From Alphaproteobacteria bacterium (lineage in GTDB: Bacteria; Planctomycetota; Phycisphaerae; UBA1845), in the NCBI GenBank assembly GCA_028285105.1, contig JANQQE010000021.1:496001-560000 (forward strand): a DNA stretch of 64,000 nucleotides, in the 5' to 3' direction. Position 1 is the stretch's first letter, and each line of letters begins with the position of its first letter. A model generated the notes under the pieces. The model saw only the letters and a program-made list of their open reading frames with translations. It made no database searches and was not told the DNA's origin. Shown piece after piece: positions 8,179 through 17,900 of this stretch. The translations under genes were made by a program, and so were the position numbers.

Positions 8179-9432
8179 ATGTTGGATCATGCAGCGATCA
8201 ATGCGCGGGCTAAGCACTACGAAAAGCCGATGGTGAAGTTCCTGCGCGAACTCATCGCCATTCCGAGCGAGAGTGCAGAAGAGGGTAAGGTCATTGCCCG
8301 CATCAAGAAGGAGTTGGCCGCGACGAAGGCTTACGATTCGATTCGCGTCGATGGCATGGGCAATCTTCATGCCCGCGTCGGAAAAGGTAAGAAACTGATC
8401 GCGATCGATGCACATGTGGATACGGTCGGTGTCGGAAAACGCAGCGAGTGGAAGCACGATCCGTACAAGGGCAAGCTGACCAAGACGCATGTGTGGGGAC
8501 GCGGGGCTGGCGATCAGGAAGGGGCAGTTCCGGCGATGGTGTATGCCGGGAAGATCATCAAAGACCTGGGGATTAAGCGTGACGACTGGTCGCTGCTCTT
8601 GACGTTTACGACGATGGAGGAAGACTGCGACGGTTTGTGTTGGCAGTACATTGTCAAGGAAGAAGGTATCAAGCCGGACGTGGTCGTCGTCACCGATTCG
8701 ACCAACTGCAATATTCTGCGTGGGCATCGCGGACGGATGGAGATCGGCGTCTGGACCGATGGGCGCAGTTGTCATGGCAGCATGCCGGAAAAGGGCGACA
8801 ACGCCATTTACAAGATGGCCCGCATCGTTTCCGAGATCGAAAAACTCAACAAGCGATTGAAGAAGAATAAGTTTCTCGGCAACGGAACGATCACGGTTTC
8901 GTACATCGATTGCGAAACGCCGAGCATGTGCGCGGTGCCAGGCGGGGCGTTTATTCATTTGGATCGGCGGCTGACGGTGGGCGATACGAAGGCGTCGGCG
9001 GTAAAGGAAGTGAAGGAAGCGATCGCAAAAGCCGGCGAGAAAGCCAAAATCAAAGTGTTGCGTTATGCTCGGCCCAGCCACACTGGCTTGGTATATGAGA
9101 CCGAGAAATACTTCCCGACGTGGTGTTTCGATGAAGACGCCAAGCAGGTGCAGGCAGCTGTCCGCACGCACAATGCGTTGTTTGACAAACCGCCGGTGGT
9201 GGACCGATGGACGTTCAGCACCAATGGCGTGTCGATCGCGGGGATGCACAAAATCCCTTGTGTTGGGTTTGGACCGGCGCCTGAAGATGTCGCCCACACG
9301 GTCAATGACTCTGTACCAATTGAGCATCTGGTCAAATGTGCGGCATTCTATGCAGCATTTCCGGGGCATTATTGCAGCAATGGAAAAGACGTTCCGGCAA
9401 AGCTCAAACGGGTGCGCCGCGTGAAGCGATAA
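8179..9432 (+). CDS. ygeY: YgeY family M20-type hydrolase (selenium-metabolism linked)
   Basis: Zinc-dependent M20/ArgE-like amidohydrolase. The metal-binding segment AIDAHVDTVG, the catalytic region GRGAGDQEGAVPAMVYAGK and EEDCDGLCWQY match E. coli YgeY almost word for word, as does the C-terminal WTFSTNGVSIAGM. In gut bacteria ygeY belongs to the cluster for anaerobic urate/purine degradation, where it is thought to cleave ureido or amide intermediates. ATG at 8179 was chosen (AAGGAT upstream); a GTG at 8173 is also usable. It is divergent from the XdhD-like gene and 20 bases upstream of ygeW. Confidence 0.92.
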   Translation: MLDHAAINARAKHYEKPMVKFLRELIAIPSESAEEGKVIARIKKELAATKAYDSIRVDGMGNLHARVGKGKKLIAIDAHVDTVGVGKRSEWKHDPYKGKLTKTHVWGRGAGDQEGAVPAMVYAGKIIKDLGIKRDDWSLLLTFTTMEEDCDGLCWQYIVKEEGIKPDVVVVTDSTNCNILRGHRGRMEIGVWTDGRSCHGSMPEKGDNAIYKMARIVSEIEKLNKRLKKNKFLGNGTITVSYIDCETPSMCAVPGGAFIHLDRRLTVGDTKASAVKEVKEAIAKAGEKAKIKVLRYARPSHTGLVYETEKYFPTWCFDEDAKQVQAAVRTHNALFDKPPVVDRWTFSTNGVSIAGMHKIPCVGFGPAPEDVAHTVNDSVPIEHLVKCAAFYAAFPGHYCSNGKDVPAKLKRVRRVKR

Positions 9433-9452
9433 AAGAATCTGAGGTTGAATGA

Positions 9453-10481
9453 ATGAATCTAAAGGGTCGTGACTACATCGAGACGCAGGACTTTACAGCA
9501 GAGGAAATCGACCATCTGCTTTCGACAGCAGACGCTTTGAAGGTTGCGTTTCATGGCGGCGAGCATCGTTTGGAATTGCCGCATCAGACGGTGTACCTGC
9601 TGTTTTTCGACAAGTCCACACGCACGCGCAACGCCTTCGAAGCCGGAGCGACGCAGCTTGGAGCGCATGCGCATTTCCTCGAACCGGGATCGCTGCAAAT
9701 CTCGCACGGCGAAACGGCGAAGGATACTGGAATCATCCTCGGGCAGATGGGACATGGCATTGCGATTCGACATGATCTGATTCCTGAAGTGGGCAATGCA
9801 TACATGCGTGAAGTGGCCAAGCATGCCGACGTACCGGTGATCAACATGCAGTGCGATGTCGATCATCCGACGCAGACGTTGGCTGACCTGATGACGATTC
9901 GTGAGCATTTTGGCGGTGACGTGCGCGGAAAGAAAATCGCGGTGACTTGGGCTTATGCGCCGAGTTACGCCAAACCGCTTTCGGTTCCGCAGGGGTTGAT
10001 TACGCTGATGACGCGGATGGGACTTAATGTGTCGCTGGCTCACCCCAATGGGTATGAGCTGATGAAGCGGCCCATGGAGCATGCCCGAGCCAACGCGAAG
10101 GAATCTGGCGTGAATTTTGAGGTCGTCGACAGCATGGACGAGGCCTTCGCAGATGCCGATATCGTATATCCCAAGAGTTGGGGTGCATACGATCTGATGT
10201 TGCAAAAACGCGACGCCACGAGCGATAAGCAGATCGATTCGATCGAGCAGGAATGCCTTAAAATGAACGCGAATCATAAGAATTGGATTTGCGATGAGCG
10301 GCGGATGAAGCTGGCGAAGTCGAACGCGATTTACATGCACTGCTTGCCGGCAGACCGCGGTTCGGAAGTGACCGATGCAGTAATTGATGGGCCGCAGTCG
10401 ATTGTGTTTCAGGAAGCGGAGAACCGCCTGCACACAGCCAAGGCGATCATGGCCTGCACGATGCGCGAGCGGCCTTTCTAG
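9453..10481 (+). CDS. ygeW: Knotted carbamoyltransferase YgeW
   Basis: Member of the aspartate/ornithine carbamoyltransferase superfamily in the YgeW branch. The carbamoyl-phosphate loop is DKSTRTRNAFEAGA, followed by HGETAKDTG and the family segment CDVDHPTQTLADLMTI. A C-terminal MHCLPADRG replaces the HCLPR-type motif of classical OTCases. 342 residues, shorter than E. coli YgeW (about 396). GAGGT precedes the ATG. It lies directly between ygeY and a carbamate kinase, so it probably runs toward carbamoyl phosphate, which the kinase would turn into ATP. The acceptor is not known from sequence. Confidence 0.92.
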   Translation: MNLKGRDYIETQDFTAEEIDHLLSTADALKVAFHGGEHRLELPHQTVYLLFFDKSTRTRNAFEAGATQLGAHAHFLEPGSLQISHGETAKDTGIILGQMGHGIAIRHDLIPEVGNAYMREVAKHADVPVINMQCDVDHPTQTLADLMTIREHFGGDVRGKKIAVTWAYAPSYAKPLSVPQGLITLMTRMGLNVSLAHPNGYELMKRPMEHARANAKESGVNFEVVDSMDEAFADADIVYPKSWGAYDLMLQKRDATSDKQIDSIEQECLKMNANHKNWICDERRMKLAKSNAIYMHCLPADRGSEVTDAVIDGPQSIVFQEAENRLHTAKAIMACTMRERPF

Positions 10482-10562
10482 CGGGTACTATTACTGACTA
10501 AATGGTCGGTAAAGAATGGGTGGCAGCCAGCATATAGCTGTTGGCTGGGTGGGTGACTCTTG

Positions 10563-11519
10563 ATGCCGAACAAAATTGTTGTTGCATTGGGCGGTAACGC
10601 CATTTCGTCTGGAAAATTTGGCGGAGATATTCCAAGCCAATTCGCGCAGTCGCGCATCACAGCCGTACATATTGCCGATTTGATCGATGCTGGGCATCAC
10701 GTTTTGTTAACGCATGGCAACGGGCCGCAAGTTGGGACCGTTCTACGCCGGGTCGAGTTGTCTCGCGACGAAGTTTATCCGATCGATCTTGGCTTGTGCG
10801 TTGCAGATACTCAGGCTGGCATGGGTTATATGATTTGCCAGTGCATCCGCAACGAGATGGTGAAGCGTACCTCGAATGTGACGGCTACCACGATCATCAC
10901 GAGCGTTCGTGTCAATCCCAACGACCCCGCGTTTGAAAACCCCAGCAAACCGATTGGTCAGTATTACGATGAAGAAACGATGCGCGAGCGAAAGGATTCC
11001 GACCGTTGGATTGTGAAGCATTTTCCACCGAAGGGGTATCGCCGCGTGGTGCCTTCGCCCAAGCCGCAGGAGATTCTGCAGATTGAGCTGATCCACGAAT
11101 TGTTCGATGCTGGGCGGCTGATTGTTTGTTGTGGTGGTGGCGGGATTCCTTGTTTTCAGGATCCGTCCGGTGGGTATGAAGGCATCGAAGCCGTGATCGA
11201 TAAGGATTTGACGTCGGCACTTTTGGCGAGTGAAGTGGAAGCAGATACGCTGGCGATCCTGACCGATGTGGACAAGGTTTGTTTGAACTTCGGAAAACCG
11301 GACGAGAAGCAACTTGATCGATTGACGGTTGACGAAGCCCGTCAGTATCGCGAAGACGGTCAGTTTCCGGATGGAAGCATGGGGCCAAAGGTGGATGCGT
11401 GTGTCGATTTTCTGACGCGATCCAGGAACCCCGACGCGCGGGCTGTCATCACGAGTATCGCAGGTTGCCTCGACGCCCTAGCTGGAAAGACCGGTACGCA
11501 TGTGGTTCGCAGCAAGTAA
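10563..11519 (+). CDS. arcC: Carbamate kinase
   Basis: Converts carbamoyl phosphate and ADP to ATP, CO2 and ammonia. The N-terminus KIVVALGGNAI, the HGNGPQVG loop and VCCGGGGIPCF are family signatures, and LTDVDKVCLNFG is the C-terminal nucleotide-binding segment. 318 residues, normal. ATG at 10563 is preferred over a TTG one codon upstream. The gene lies 81 bases after ygeW. In E. coli the corresponding gene of the ygeW cluster is yqeA. The context suggests substrate-level phosphorylation during purine or ureido-compound breakdown. Confidence 0.93.
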   Translation: MPNKIVVALGGNAISSGKFGGDIPSQFAQSRITAVHIADLIDAGHHVLLTHGNGPQVGTVLRRVELSRDEVYPIDLGLCVADTQAGMGYMICQCIRNEMVKRTSNVTATTIITSVRVNPNDPAFENPSKPIGQYYDEETMRERKDSDRWIVKHFPPKGYRRVVPSPKPQEILQIELIHELFDAGRLIVCCGGGGIPCFQDPSGGYEGIEAVIDKDLTSALLASEVEADTLAILTDVDKVCLNFGKPDEKQLDRLTVDEARQYREDGQFPDGSMGPKVDACVDFLTRSRNPDARAVITSIAGCLDALAGKTGTHVVRSK

Positions 11520-11594
11520 TCAGTTGCTTTGGAAGCGGCTGATCATTACGCATTTATATCATCGATAGAGATTCAACCATCCGCGGAGAAACCA

Positions 11595-13454
11595 ATGATT
11601 GGCGACTTTCGGTTGCACAGTTCGACGGCGACTGCCCCCGGTAAGAAGGAACTTCAAACGCGGGACCAGATCGAAACCAAATACAAATGGGCGACCGAAG
11701 ACATCTTTGCCACGCAGGATTCGTGGCAAGCCGAACACGATGCGCTGGAAGGTGCGATTCCGGATCTGGTGAAGCTGAAGGGCACTCTTTCGCAAGGGGG
11801 CAATCGGTTGCTTGCCGCACTTACGCTTCGCGATGAGACCGAAGCCAGGATCGATCGCGTGATGGTTTACGCTTCGCTGCGGGCTGACGAAGATACATCG
11901 ATCGGTGAAACGCAGGAGATCGATCAGATCGCGACCGCACTCGCGGTTCGATACAGCGAAGCCGTCAGCTGGATCGAACCTGAACTGACCGCAATCGGCT
12001 TCGATACCATCCAGAAGTGGATGGGCGAGAACGATGAGCTGGCCGTCTATCGCCAGGCATTCGATGATTTGTTCCGCCAAAAGAAACACATTCTCTCGGC
12101 GCGTGAGGAAGAATTGATCGCGATGGCAGGGCAGGTCCGTCGCACGCCTTACAACGCCTACAACCTGCTGACCAATGCCGATTTGAAATTTCCGGACATC
12201 AAAGACGAAGACGGTAACGATGTCGCTTTGAACGATGCGGCGTACTATTTGTTCATGCGCTCGCCCGATCGACGCGTTCGCAAGGATGCGTATGAGGGGT
12301 TGGTCGGTGGGTACCATGGCGTTCGCAACACGGGTGCGGCGCTGCTCAACGGCATCGTTCAAAGCCATTTGTTTTCGGTGAAGGCCCGTGGATACGAAAG
12401 CTGTCTTTCGGCAGCGCTGGACGGCGGGAACATACCCGTTTCGGTTTACAATACATTGGTCGAGACCATCGACAAGCACCTGCCGTTGCTGCATCGATAT
12501 CTTTCGATCAAGAGAAAAGCCCTCAAGCTAAAAGAGGGCGTTCATGACTATGACATGTTTGTCTCGTTTGTGGACGATTCCGACACGAAGTACACCTTTG
12601 AAGAAGGCGTGTCTTTGATGCGCGAGGCACTGGAACCGCTCGGGTCGGACTATCTCGACGCCATGGACAAGGGGATCGACTCGCGCTGGGTCGATGTGTA
12701 TCCGACGCCAAACAAACGCAGTGGAGCCTATTCCAGCGGCACCTACCTGACCTCTCCGTACATACTATTAAACTACCAGGGTAATTACGATAGTGTGTCG
12801 ACGCTGGCCCACGAGATAGGGCACTCGATGCATTCCTACTACTCGCGCGGAACGCAGCCGTACGTTTACAGCAACTACGACATTTTCTGTGCGGAAGTAG
12901 CCTCCACTCTTAATGAAATATTGCTGCAACATTACGTACTCGATCGAACGGAAGACCCCAGGGTTCGGCTGTCGCTGCTCTGCGAATTCCTCGAAACGAT
13001 TCGCGGAACCGTATTCCGTCAAACGATGTTCAGCACTTTCGAGAAACAGATTCACGAGATGGCTGAAGCCAACGAAGCACTAACGGCTGACGCCATCAGC
13101 GAAAACTACAGCGAAATCATGCATCGCTACTATGGTAAAGATTACGCCCACGACGACTTGGTAGCCAGCTATTGGATTCGCATTCCGCACTTCTACTATA
13201 ATTTTTATGTCTATAAATATGCGACAAGCTACTGTGCGGCTAGCAACATAGCCAAGCGTATTCGTGCTAACGAACCGGGCGCGGTGGATGACTACCTCGC
13301 GTTTTTGAAAGCGGGGTGTAGTCAGTATCCAGTGGATTTGTTGAAACTTGCTCGCGTGGACATGACGACGGCAGAACCGATTGAAGATGCGATGCAGATA
13401 TTTGAAGGCCTTCTTGACCAAACGGAAGAATTGCTTGGCGTGGTTGAGGTATGA
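11595..13454 (+). CDS. pepF: Oligoendopeptidase F (M3B metallopeptidase)
   Basis: Cytosolic zinc peptidase that degrades short peptides. The zinc motif HEIGHSMHSYY lies in the C-terminal half, preceded by GNYDSVSTLA and followed by FCAEVASTLNE, which supplies the third ligand. The N-terminus contains ELQTRDQIETKYKW, typical of PepF. ATG at 11595 was chosen because GGAG lies 6 bases upstream; the frame also extends to a TTG at 11529. About 619 residues, within the usual range. Its stop overlaps the next gene by four bases (ATGA), implying coupled translation with a second metallopeptidase-like lipoprotein. Confidence 0.92.
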   Translation: MIGDFRLHSSTATAPGKKELQTRDQIETKYKWATEDIFATQDSWQAEHDALEGAIPDLVKLKGTLSQGGNRLLAALTLRDETEARIDRVMVYASLRADEDTSIGETQEIDQIATALAVRYSEAVSWIEPELTAIGFDTIQKWMGENDELAVYRQAFDDLFRQKKHILSAREEELIAMAGQVRRTPYNAYNLLTNADLKFPDIKDEDGNDVALNDAAYYLFMRSPDRRVRKDAYEGLVGGYHGVRNTGAALLNGIVQSHLFSVKARGYESCLSAALDGGNIPVSVYNTLVETIDKHLPLLHRYLSIKRKALKLKEGVHDYDMFVSFVDDSDTKYTFEEGVSLMREALEPLGSDYLDAMDKGIDSRWVDVYPTPNKRSGAYSSGTYLTSPYILLNYQGNYDSVSTLAHEIGHSMHSYYSRGTQPYVYSNYDIFCAEVASTLNEILLQHYVLDRTEDPRVRLSLLCEFLETIRGTVFRQTMFSTFEKQIHEMAEANEALTADAISENYSEIMHRYYGKDYAHDDLVASYWIRIPHFYYNFYVYKYATSYCAASNIAKRIRANEPGAVDDYLAFLKAGCSQYPVDLLKLARVDMTTAEPIEDAMQIFEGLLDQTEELLGVVEV

Positions 13455-15235
13455 GGCCAATGGCAAACTCACTGAAGTTTTGTGCGGGTTCCTGGCTTGC
13501 GATCACGGTGTTGATATTAGTCGGGTGTGTATCGCCCGAAAAGCAGGCCGACGCTCTGTTCGATGAATACTGGGAAGCGCGGTTGGTCCATTCGCCGACG
13601 CGGGCGACGGATATTGGCGACAATCGATACAATGATCGCCTCGACGATATGTCGGAAAGCGCGCACGAAAGATGGTGCGCACATCGACGCAGTCTGGCTG
13701 AGCGAGTCGCAAGGCTGGATCGAACGAGCATGTCGGCGATGGCGCGCTCGAACTGCACAATATTTGAGCGACAGCTTCTCGATGGCTTACTTTACAGTGG
13801 GTGCAAATCGAGGCTCATGCCCATCAAGCATCAGGGTAGCCCGCACCTTTCTTTTCCGTTGATTCTTGTTTATCACCCATTTGAAACGCAGAAAGATTAT
13901 CGCGACTACATCGCTCGCCTCCGCGCCTGGCCGACACAGGTCGATCAGGTGATTGCGAATTGTCGTGCGGGCGTCGAACAAGGGTATGTTCGTTCTCGCG
14001 TCATCATTGAGAAGGTCTTGCCGCAAATTCAAACGCACTTGGTCGATGCTCCTGAACAAAGCGAATTCTTCGCGCCGGTTTATAAATTCCCAGAGAATTT
14101 CGACGAAGCAACAAGACGTGAATTGCGTGAAGCAATTGAATCAGCCATCGTCGAATCCGTGCTGCCTGGTTATGACCGATTGAATGCATACGTCGTGGAT
14201 GATTATCTACCGGCAACGCGGGATACGGTTGGTATCTGGGACGTGCCCGATGGTGATGCGATTTATGACAAGCTGATTCGCTACCACACAACAACGGAAC
14301 TGTCGGCAGATGAAATCCATCAGACCGGACTTGATGAGATCGCCCGCATCCGCGACGAGATGGACAAGGTGCGCGGCGAGATGGGTTTTGTGGGTTCGGT
14401 GGATGAGTTCATAACATACATGACCACCGAGCCGAGATTCAAAGCCAAGTCCGGCGAAGAACTCATGTCCCTTGCGCGATCTATTTTGGATCGCACCGAG
14501 CCGAAGCTGACGAAGTTATTCAACCGACTCCCGCAAGCCCGCTGTGGGTTGAAAGAGATCGAGGCGTTTCGGGCTGCATCGGCACCGGCAGCTTATGCCT
14601 ATCCGCCGGCAGAGGATGGTTCGCGATCGGGGTACTACTATGTCAATACCTACGAAGCCGACAAACGGCCGACCTATACCATGGAGGCGTTGACATACCA
14701 CGAGGCGTACCCGGGCCATCTGTTTCAGATTCCGTTGGACCTGGAAAACGAAAGCCTGCCGAAGTTTCGCCGGCATGGTAGTTTCACGGCATACATAGAA
14801 GGTTGGGCGTTGTATGCCGAGGGGCTTGGGTACGAGCTTGATGGCTACCAAACGCCGGAATCACGTTTCGGTCGGTTGGCGTACGATGCCTGGCGAGCGG
14901 CGCGGTTGGTGGTGGACACAGGAATACATCGCAAACGCTGGACGCGGCAGCAGGCTGTGGATTATATGAAAGCCAATACGGGTCTTAGTGAACTGAATAT
15001 CAATTCCGAGGTCGATCGGTACATCGCGTGGCCAGGTCAGGCATTGGCATACAAGATTGGCGAGTTGACGATTCGGCGTTTGCGCGAGAAAGCAGAACGA
15101 CACCTCGGCGATGGGTTTGATGTGCGCGAATTTCACGATGAACTATTGTCGCAAGGGGCTCAGCCACTTTCGATTCTTGAGGCCCGGATGGATCGATGGA
15201 TTGTTGCGCGGGCGAGCGCATTGACAGCTTCTTGA
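13451..15235 (+). CDS. DUF885 family lipoprotein, putative metallopeptidase
   Basis: 594 residues. The N-terminus is a lipoprotein signal ending ILVGC, so the protein is expected to be anchored in a membrane. The hallmark LTYHEAYPGHLFQIP gives an HExxxGH zinc-like motif characteristic of DUF885 proteins. Further downstream is AYIEGWALYAEGLG, with the likely third ligand. The start overlaps the pepF stop by four bases, so cytosolic and membrane-anchored peptidases are produced together. Activity of the family is mostly inferred. Confidence 0.85.
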   Translation: MRPMANSLKFCAGSWLAITVLILVGCVSPEKQADALFDEYWEARLVHSPTRATDIGDNRYNDRLDDMSESAHERWCAHRRSLAERVARLDRTSMSAMARSNCTIFERQLLDGLLYSGCKSRLMPIKHQGSPHLSFPLILVYHPFETQKDYRDYIARLRAWPTQVDQVIANCRAGVEQGYVRSRVIIEKVLPQIQTHLVDAPEQSEFFAPVYKFPENFDEATRRELREAIESAIVESVLPGYDRLNAYVVDDYLPATRDTVGIWDVPDGDAIYDKLIRYHTTTELSADEIHQTGLDEIARIRDEMDKVRGEMGFVGSVDEFITYMTTEPRFKAKSGEELMSLARSILDRTEPKLTKLFNRLPQARCGLKEIEAFRAASAPAAYAYPPAEDGSRSGYYYVNTYEADKRPTYTMEALTYHEAYPGHLFQIPLDLENESLPKFRRHGSFTAYIEGWALYAEGLGYELDGYQTPESRFGRLAYDAWRAARLVVDTGIHRKRWTRQQAVDYMKANTGLSELNINSEVDRYIAWPGQALAYKIGELTIRRLREKAERHLGDGFDVREFHDELLSQGAQPLSILEARMDRWIVARASALTAS

Positions 15236-15244
15236 GTTGCTCAG

Positions 15245-15279
15245 TACCCCACCCTTCCGCCTCGCTCAAGGATGGGGCA
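15245..15279. terminator. Hairpin between convergent genes, probable bidirectional terminator
   Basis: CCCCACCCTT and AAGGATGGGG pair with a single mismatch across an 11-base loop, between the ends of the DUF885 gene (15235) and gpmI (15290). No long T-tract follows. The same AAGGATGGGG core occurs in the repeat at 28040-28066, so this is also a member of a dispersed repeat family. Confidence 0.55.
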
Positions 15280-15289
15280 TCCAATCGGA

Positions 15290-16915
15290 TTATGGTAGCA
15301 GTGATTGGCCGGTCATTTCTTGGGGTTGCTTCAAGCCCATCATTGCCAATGCGGTTGGCATGAGGTCGGCTAACCTTCCACCTTTACGCAAAGTTGTTCC
15401 TTTGTGATCGTCATCGACGACGATGGATTCGACGTCATACGTTGTGTGGGATGTGTGCGGCAGATTGGTCGCAGGGTCGATCATTTGCTCACAGTTGCCG
15501 TGGTCGGCAGTGACGATTAGGCAGCCCCCTTGTTTGAGCGTGGCGTCGATGACTTTGCCGACGCATTCATCGACGGCTTGCACTGCATCGATGGCAGCTT
15601 GCAGGTTTCCGGTGTGGCCGACCATGTCTCCATTGGCGAAGTTGACGATGATAGCGTCGTAACGATTCGATTCGATGGCGGCGAGCACTTTCTCGGTCAA
15701 CGGATACGCGCTCATTTCCGGTTTCTGATCGTAAGTGGAAACGTCGCGCGGTGACGGCACAATTTGTCTGTCTTCGCCCCCGAACGGTTCATCGCGATAG
15801 TCGTTGAAGAAGAACGTTACGTGCGGAAACTTTTCCGTTTCGGCGCAGCGGAACTGCCTGAGTCTGAGTTCGGAAATGTATTGGCCGAATATGTCTTTCA
15901 TTTTTGTTGGTTTGTTGAAGATGACGTTGACGGGCAATCCGGTTTCGTAAGCGGTCATGGTGGCGAAGTAGACATCAAGTTTTTTGGCACGATCAAACCC
16001 CATCGTTCGCGTGGTGCCGTCCTTGTCTATGCCCTCAAATGGAAACGTATCGAGCGTGAATGCCTTCGACAGTTCGCGCGGGCGGTCGCCTCGGTAGTTG
16101 AAGAAGATGACGCTGTCGCCATCACCAATTGTCGCGAGCGGTTTTCCGTCGGCATCGGTGATCACGCCGGGCTCGACGAATTCGTCACCGCTACGATTCG
16201 AATCGATTGGGTTGTCGTAATAGGACTGAAACACGTCGGCAGCCGACTCGAAGCGGTTGCCCCTGCCCGCGGTCAATAGTTGATAGGCGCGTTCGACACG
16301 TTCCCAGCGGTTGTCGCGGTCCATGGCGTAATAGCGGCCTATGACGCTGGCGACGCGACCGATGCCGAATTCCTTCATTTTCGCCTCAATTTGCCGGACA
16401 AACTCGATGCCAGCCGTCGGTGGACTGTCTCGTCCGTCGGCGAAGGCATGGAGGAATACGCGCTCGCCATTGAAGTCGAGGCGCATTGCAAGTTCAAGGA
16501 TGCCATACAGATGAGCAAGCACGCTGTGGACGCCTGCATCGCTGCAAAGCCCGAGGATATGAACATTGCCACCGGTTTCTTTGGCGCGCGCAAATGCGGT
16601 ACGCATCGTTTCATTCTCAAAGAACGATCCGTCGCGGATGGTCTTGGAAATCCGCAGCAATTCCTGATCGACGATGCGGCCTGCACCGATGTTTTGGTGA
16701 CCGACTTCGCTGTTGCCCATGATGCCAGCCGGCAGGCCAACATCTTCGCCACATGTCTTGATTTGCACGTGCGGGTACTCGTTCATCAACCGGTCATCGA
16801 CGGGAGTCTTGGCGAGGTGGACCGCATTGGCATGGTTCCATTCGGGGTGCGGGTTCGCCCCCCAGCCGTCACGAACGATCAGGACAAACGGTCGTTTCTT
16901 CGGTTGCACGGACAT
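15290..16915 (-). CDS. gpmI: 2,3-bisphosphoglycerate-independent phosphoglycerate mutase
   Basis: Interconverts 3- and 2-phosphoglycerate in glycolysis. IVRDGWGANPHPEWNHANA carries the first metal Asp, MGNSEVGHQNIGAGR contains the catalytic serine, and VFLHAFADGRDSPP, FFNYRGDRPRELSK and VTADHGNCEQM are the remaining metal and substrate motifs. All expected residues look intact. 541 residues, within the normal range. ATG start. It converges with the DUF885 gene across a hairpin. The next minus-strand gene upstream is separated by 53 bases and may share a transcript. Confidence 0.95.
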   Translation of the reverse strand: MSVQPKKRPFVLIVRDGWGANPHPEWNHANAVHLAKTPVDDRLMNEYPHVQIKTCGEDVGLPAGIMGNSEVGHQNIGAGRIVDQELLRISKTIRDGSFFENETMRTAFARAKETGGNVHILGLCSDAGVHSVLAHLYGILELAMRLDFNGERVFLHAFADGRDSPPTAGIEFVRQIEAKMKEFGIGRVASVIGRYYAMDRDNRWERVERAYQLLTAGRGNRFESAADVFQSYYDNPIDSNRSGDEFVEPGVITDADGKPLATIGDGDSVIFFNYRGDRPRELSKAFTLDTFPFEGIDKDGTTRTMGFDRAKKLDVYFATMTAYETGLPVNVIFNKPTKMKDIFGQYISELRLRQFRCAETEKFPHVTFFFNDYRDEPFGGEDRQIVPSPRDVSTYDQKPEMSAYPLTEKVLAAIESNRYDAIIVNFANGDMVGHTGNLQAAIDAVQAVDECVGKVIDATLKQGGCLIVTADHGNCEQMIDPATNLPHTSHTTYDVESIVVDDDHKGTTLRKGGRLADLMPTALAMMGLKQPQEMTGQSLLP

Positions 16916-16968
16916 CGGCTTACTCCCCTGTGGGTGTGTCAGTTTGAATTAGAAACCGGGTGTATGAA

Positions 16969-17715
16969 TCATCGCGGTTCGATGCGAATTTTCAATTCCC
17001 CGTTGGCGGTCGATGCGCCGCGAACTTTGAGGACGTGGCGGCTATTGGGCGCTTTGAAGACATTGCGCCAATATAACCCATCGTGAAGTGCCTTGGCTGC
17101 TCCGACGTCAAGCAACTGTTTGAAGACGATAGCCGCAGGGTCGGGCATGGTTTCGACGTCGAGGTCTTCGTCTTTCAGGAAATCGTCGATCGGTTTGACG
17201 AGCTGCGACAACGGAACCGGCAGCGCTCCGGCAGTGACTTTGACAATTCGGGCGGTGATCGATTCGTTGGTGATGTCGAGCGTGAGGTGGATGCCAACGA
17301 TTGCCCGCCATCCTTGATAATCGACGCGGGCGCCGATGATGGCTTTGTTGTCGTCGAAAATGACTACCGGATCGCGCAGCCACTTGGGCAACCAGTTTTC
17401 GGCATCGGGGTACAATTCGGCGCGGGCGACGAGCCATTCGGAAACGGTGCGGTCGATCAGTTTGAAGTCGAACGTTTCACCCTTTTGAATCTGGGCATTG
17501 AACGAATCGTAAGCGTTGGGGAGGCTGTTGCGGATGCGCGACAGATCGCTGCTCGCGACGCGAACCGGTTTGTACCACGAGGGGATTTTTTGAAATCCAA
17601 ACCAACCGACGACGGCAACGATCGCGAGGGTGCCGAAAAGCGCAAGCAGCGACCAAAGGATGCGACGTCCCCACCGGCGATTGCGTCTCGTTGGCGTTGT
17701 GTCGGTGGGATTCAT
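16969..17715 (-). CDS. Membrane-anchored protein of unknown function
   Basis: 248 residues. A basic N-terminus (RRNRRWGRR) is followed by one strong transmembrane helix at about residues 18-42, so the bulk is probably outside the cytoplasm. The remainder is soluble, with alternating hydrophobic strands and no motif I recognise. The gene is divergent from 17901 and upstream of gpmI on the same strand. An adjacent stretch of about 185 bases holds the divergent promoter region, without a clear consensus promoter. Confidence 0.6.
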   Translation of the reverse strand: MNPTDTTPTRRNRRWGRRILWSLLALFGTLAIVAVVGWFGFQKIPSWYKPVRVASSDLSRIRNSLPNAYDSFNAQIQKGETFDFKLIDRTVSEWLVARAELYPDAENWLPKWLRDPVVIFDDNKAIIGARVDYQGWRAIVGIHLTLDITNESITARIVKVTAGALPVPLSQLVKPIDDFLKDEDLDVETMPDPAAIVFKQLLDVGAAKALHDGLYWRNVFKAPNSRHVLKVRGASTANGELKIRIEPR

Positions 17716-17900
17716 ACCAGTCGTAGGCAGCCCGGATTGCGTCTTTTAATTGGCGGTCATTTTCGAAACGAGCGCATAAACTTGTCTGAATCGCGCGTCG
17801 GTTGCGTGCAGATCGCGAGTCGATTGACCCGCATCTTGCAGTCACCCTACAATCAGCCGATTCAACCGTCCAGCGTCACCCATCTTCTGTGGATCGTTGC

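Noticed and set aside
8011..9369. 452-codon open frame on the minus strand opposite ygeY
   Set aside because: It is fully antisense to a protein with near word-for-word YgeY similarity, and its translation is His/Arg-rich with no family pattern.
9459..10433. 324-codon open frame on the minus strand opposite ygeW
   Set aside because: Antisense to a well-supported gene; composition is Arg/His-rich and there is no ribosome site.
15764..17086. Two consecutive plus-strand frames opposite gpmI
   Set aside because: They mirror the conserved gpmI sequence and show no recognisable motif.
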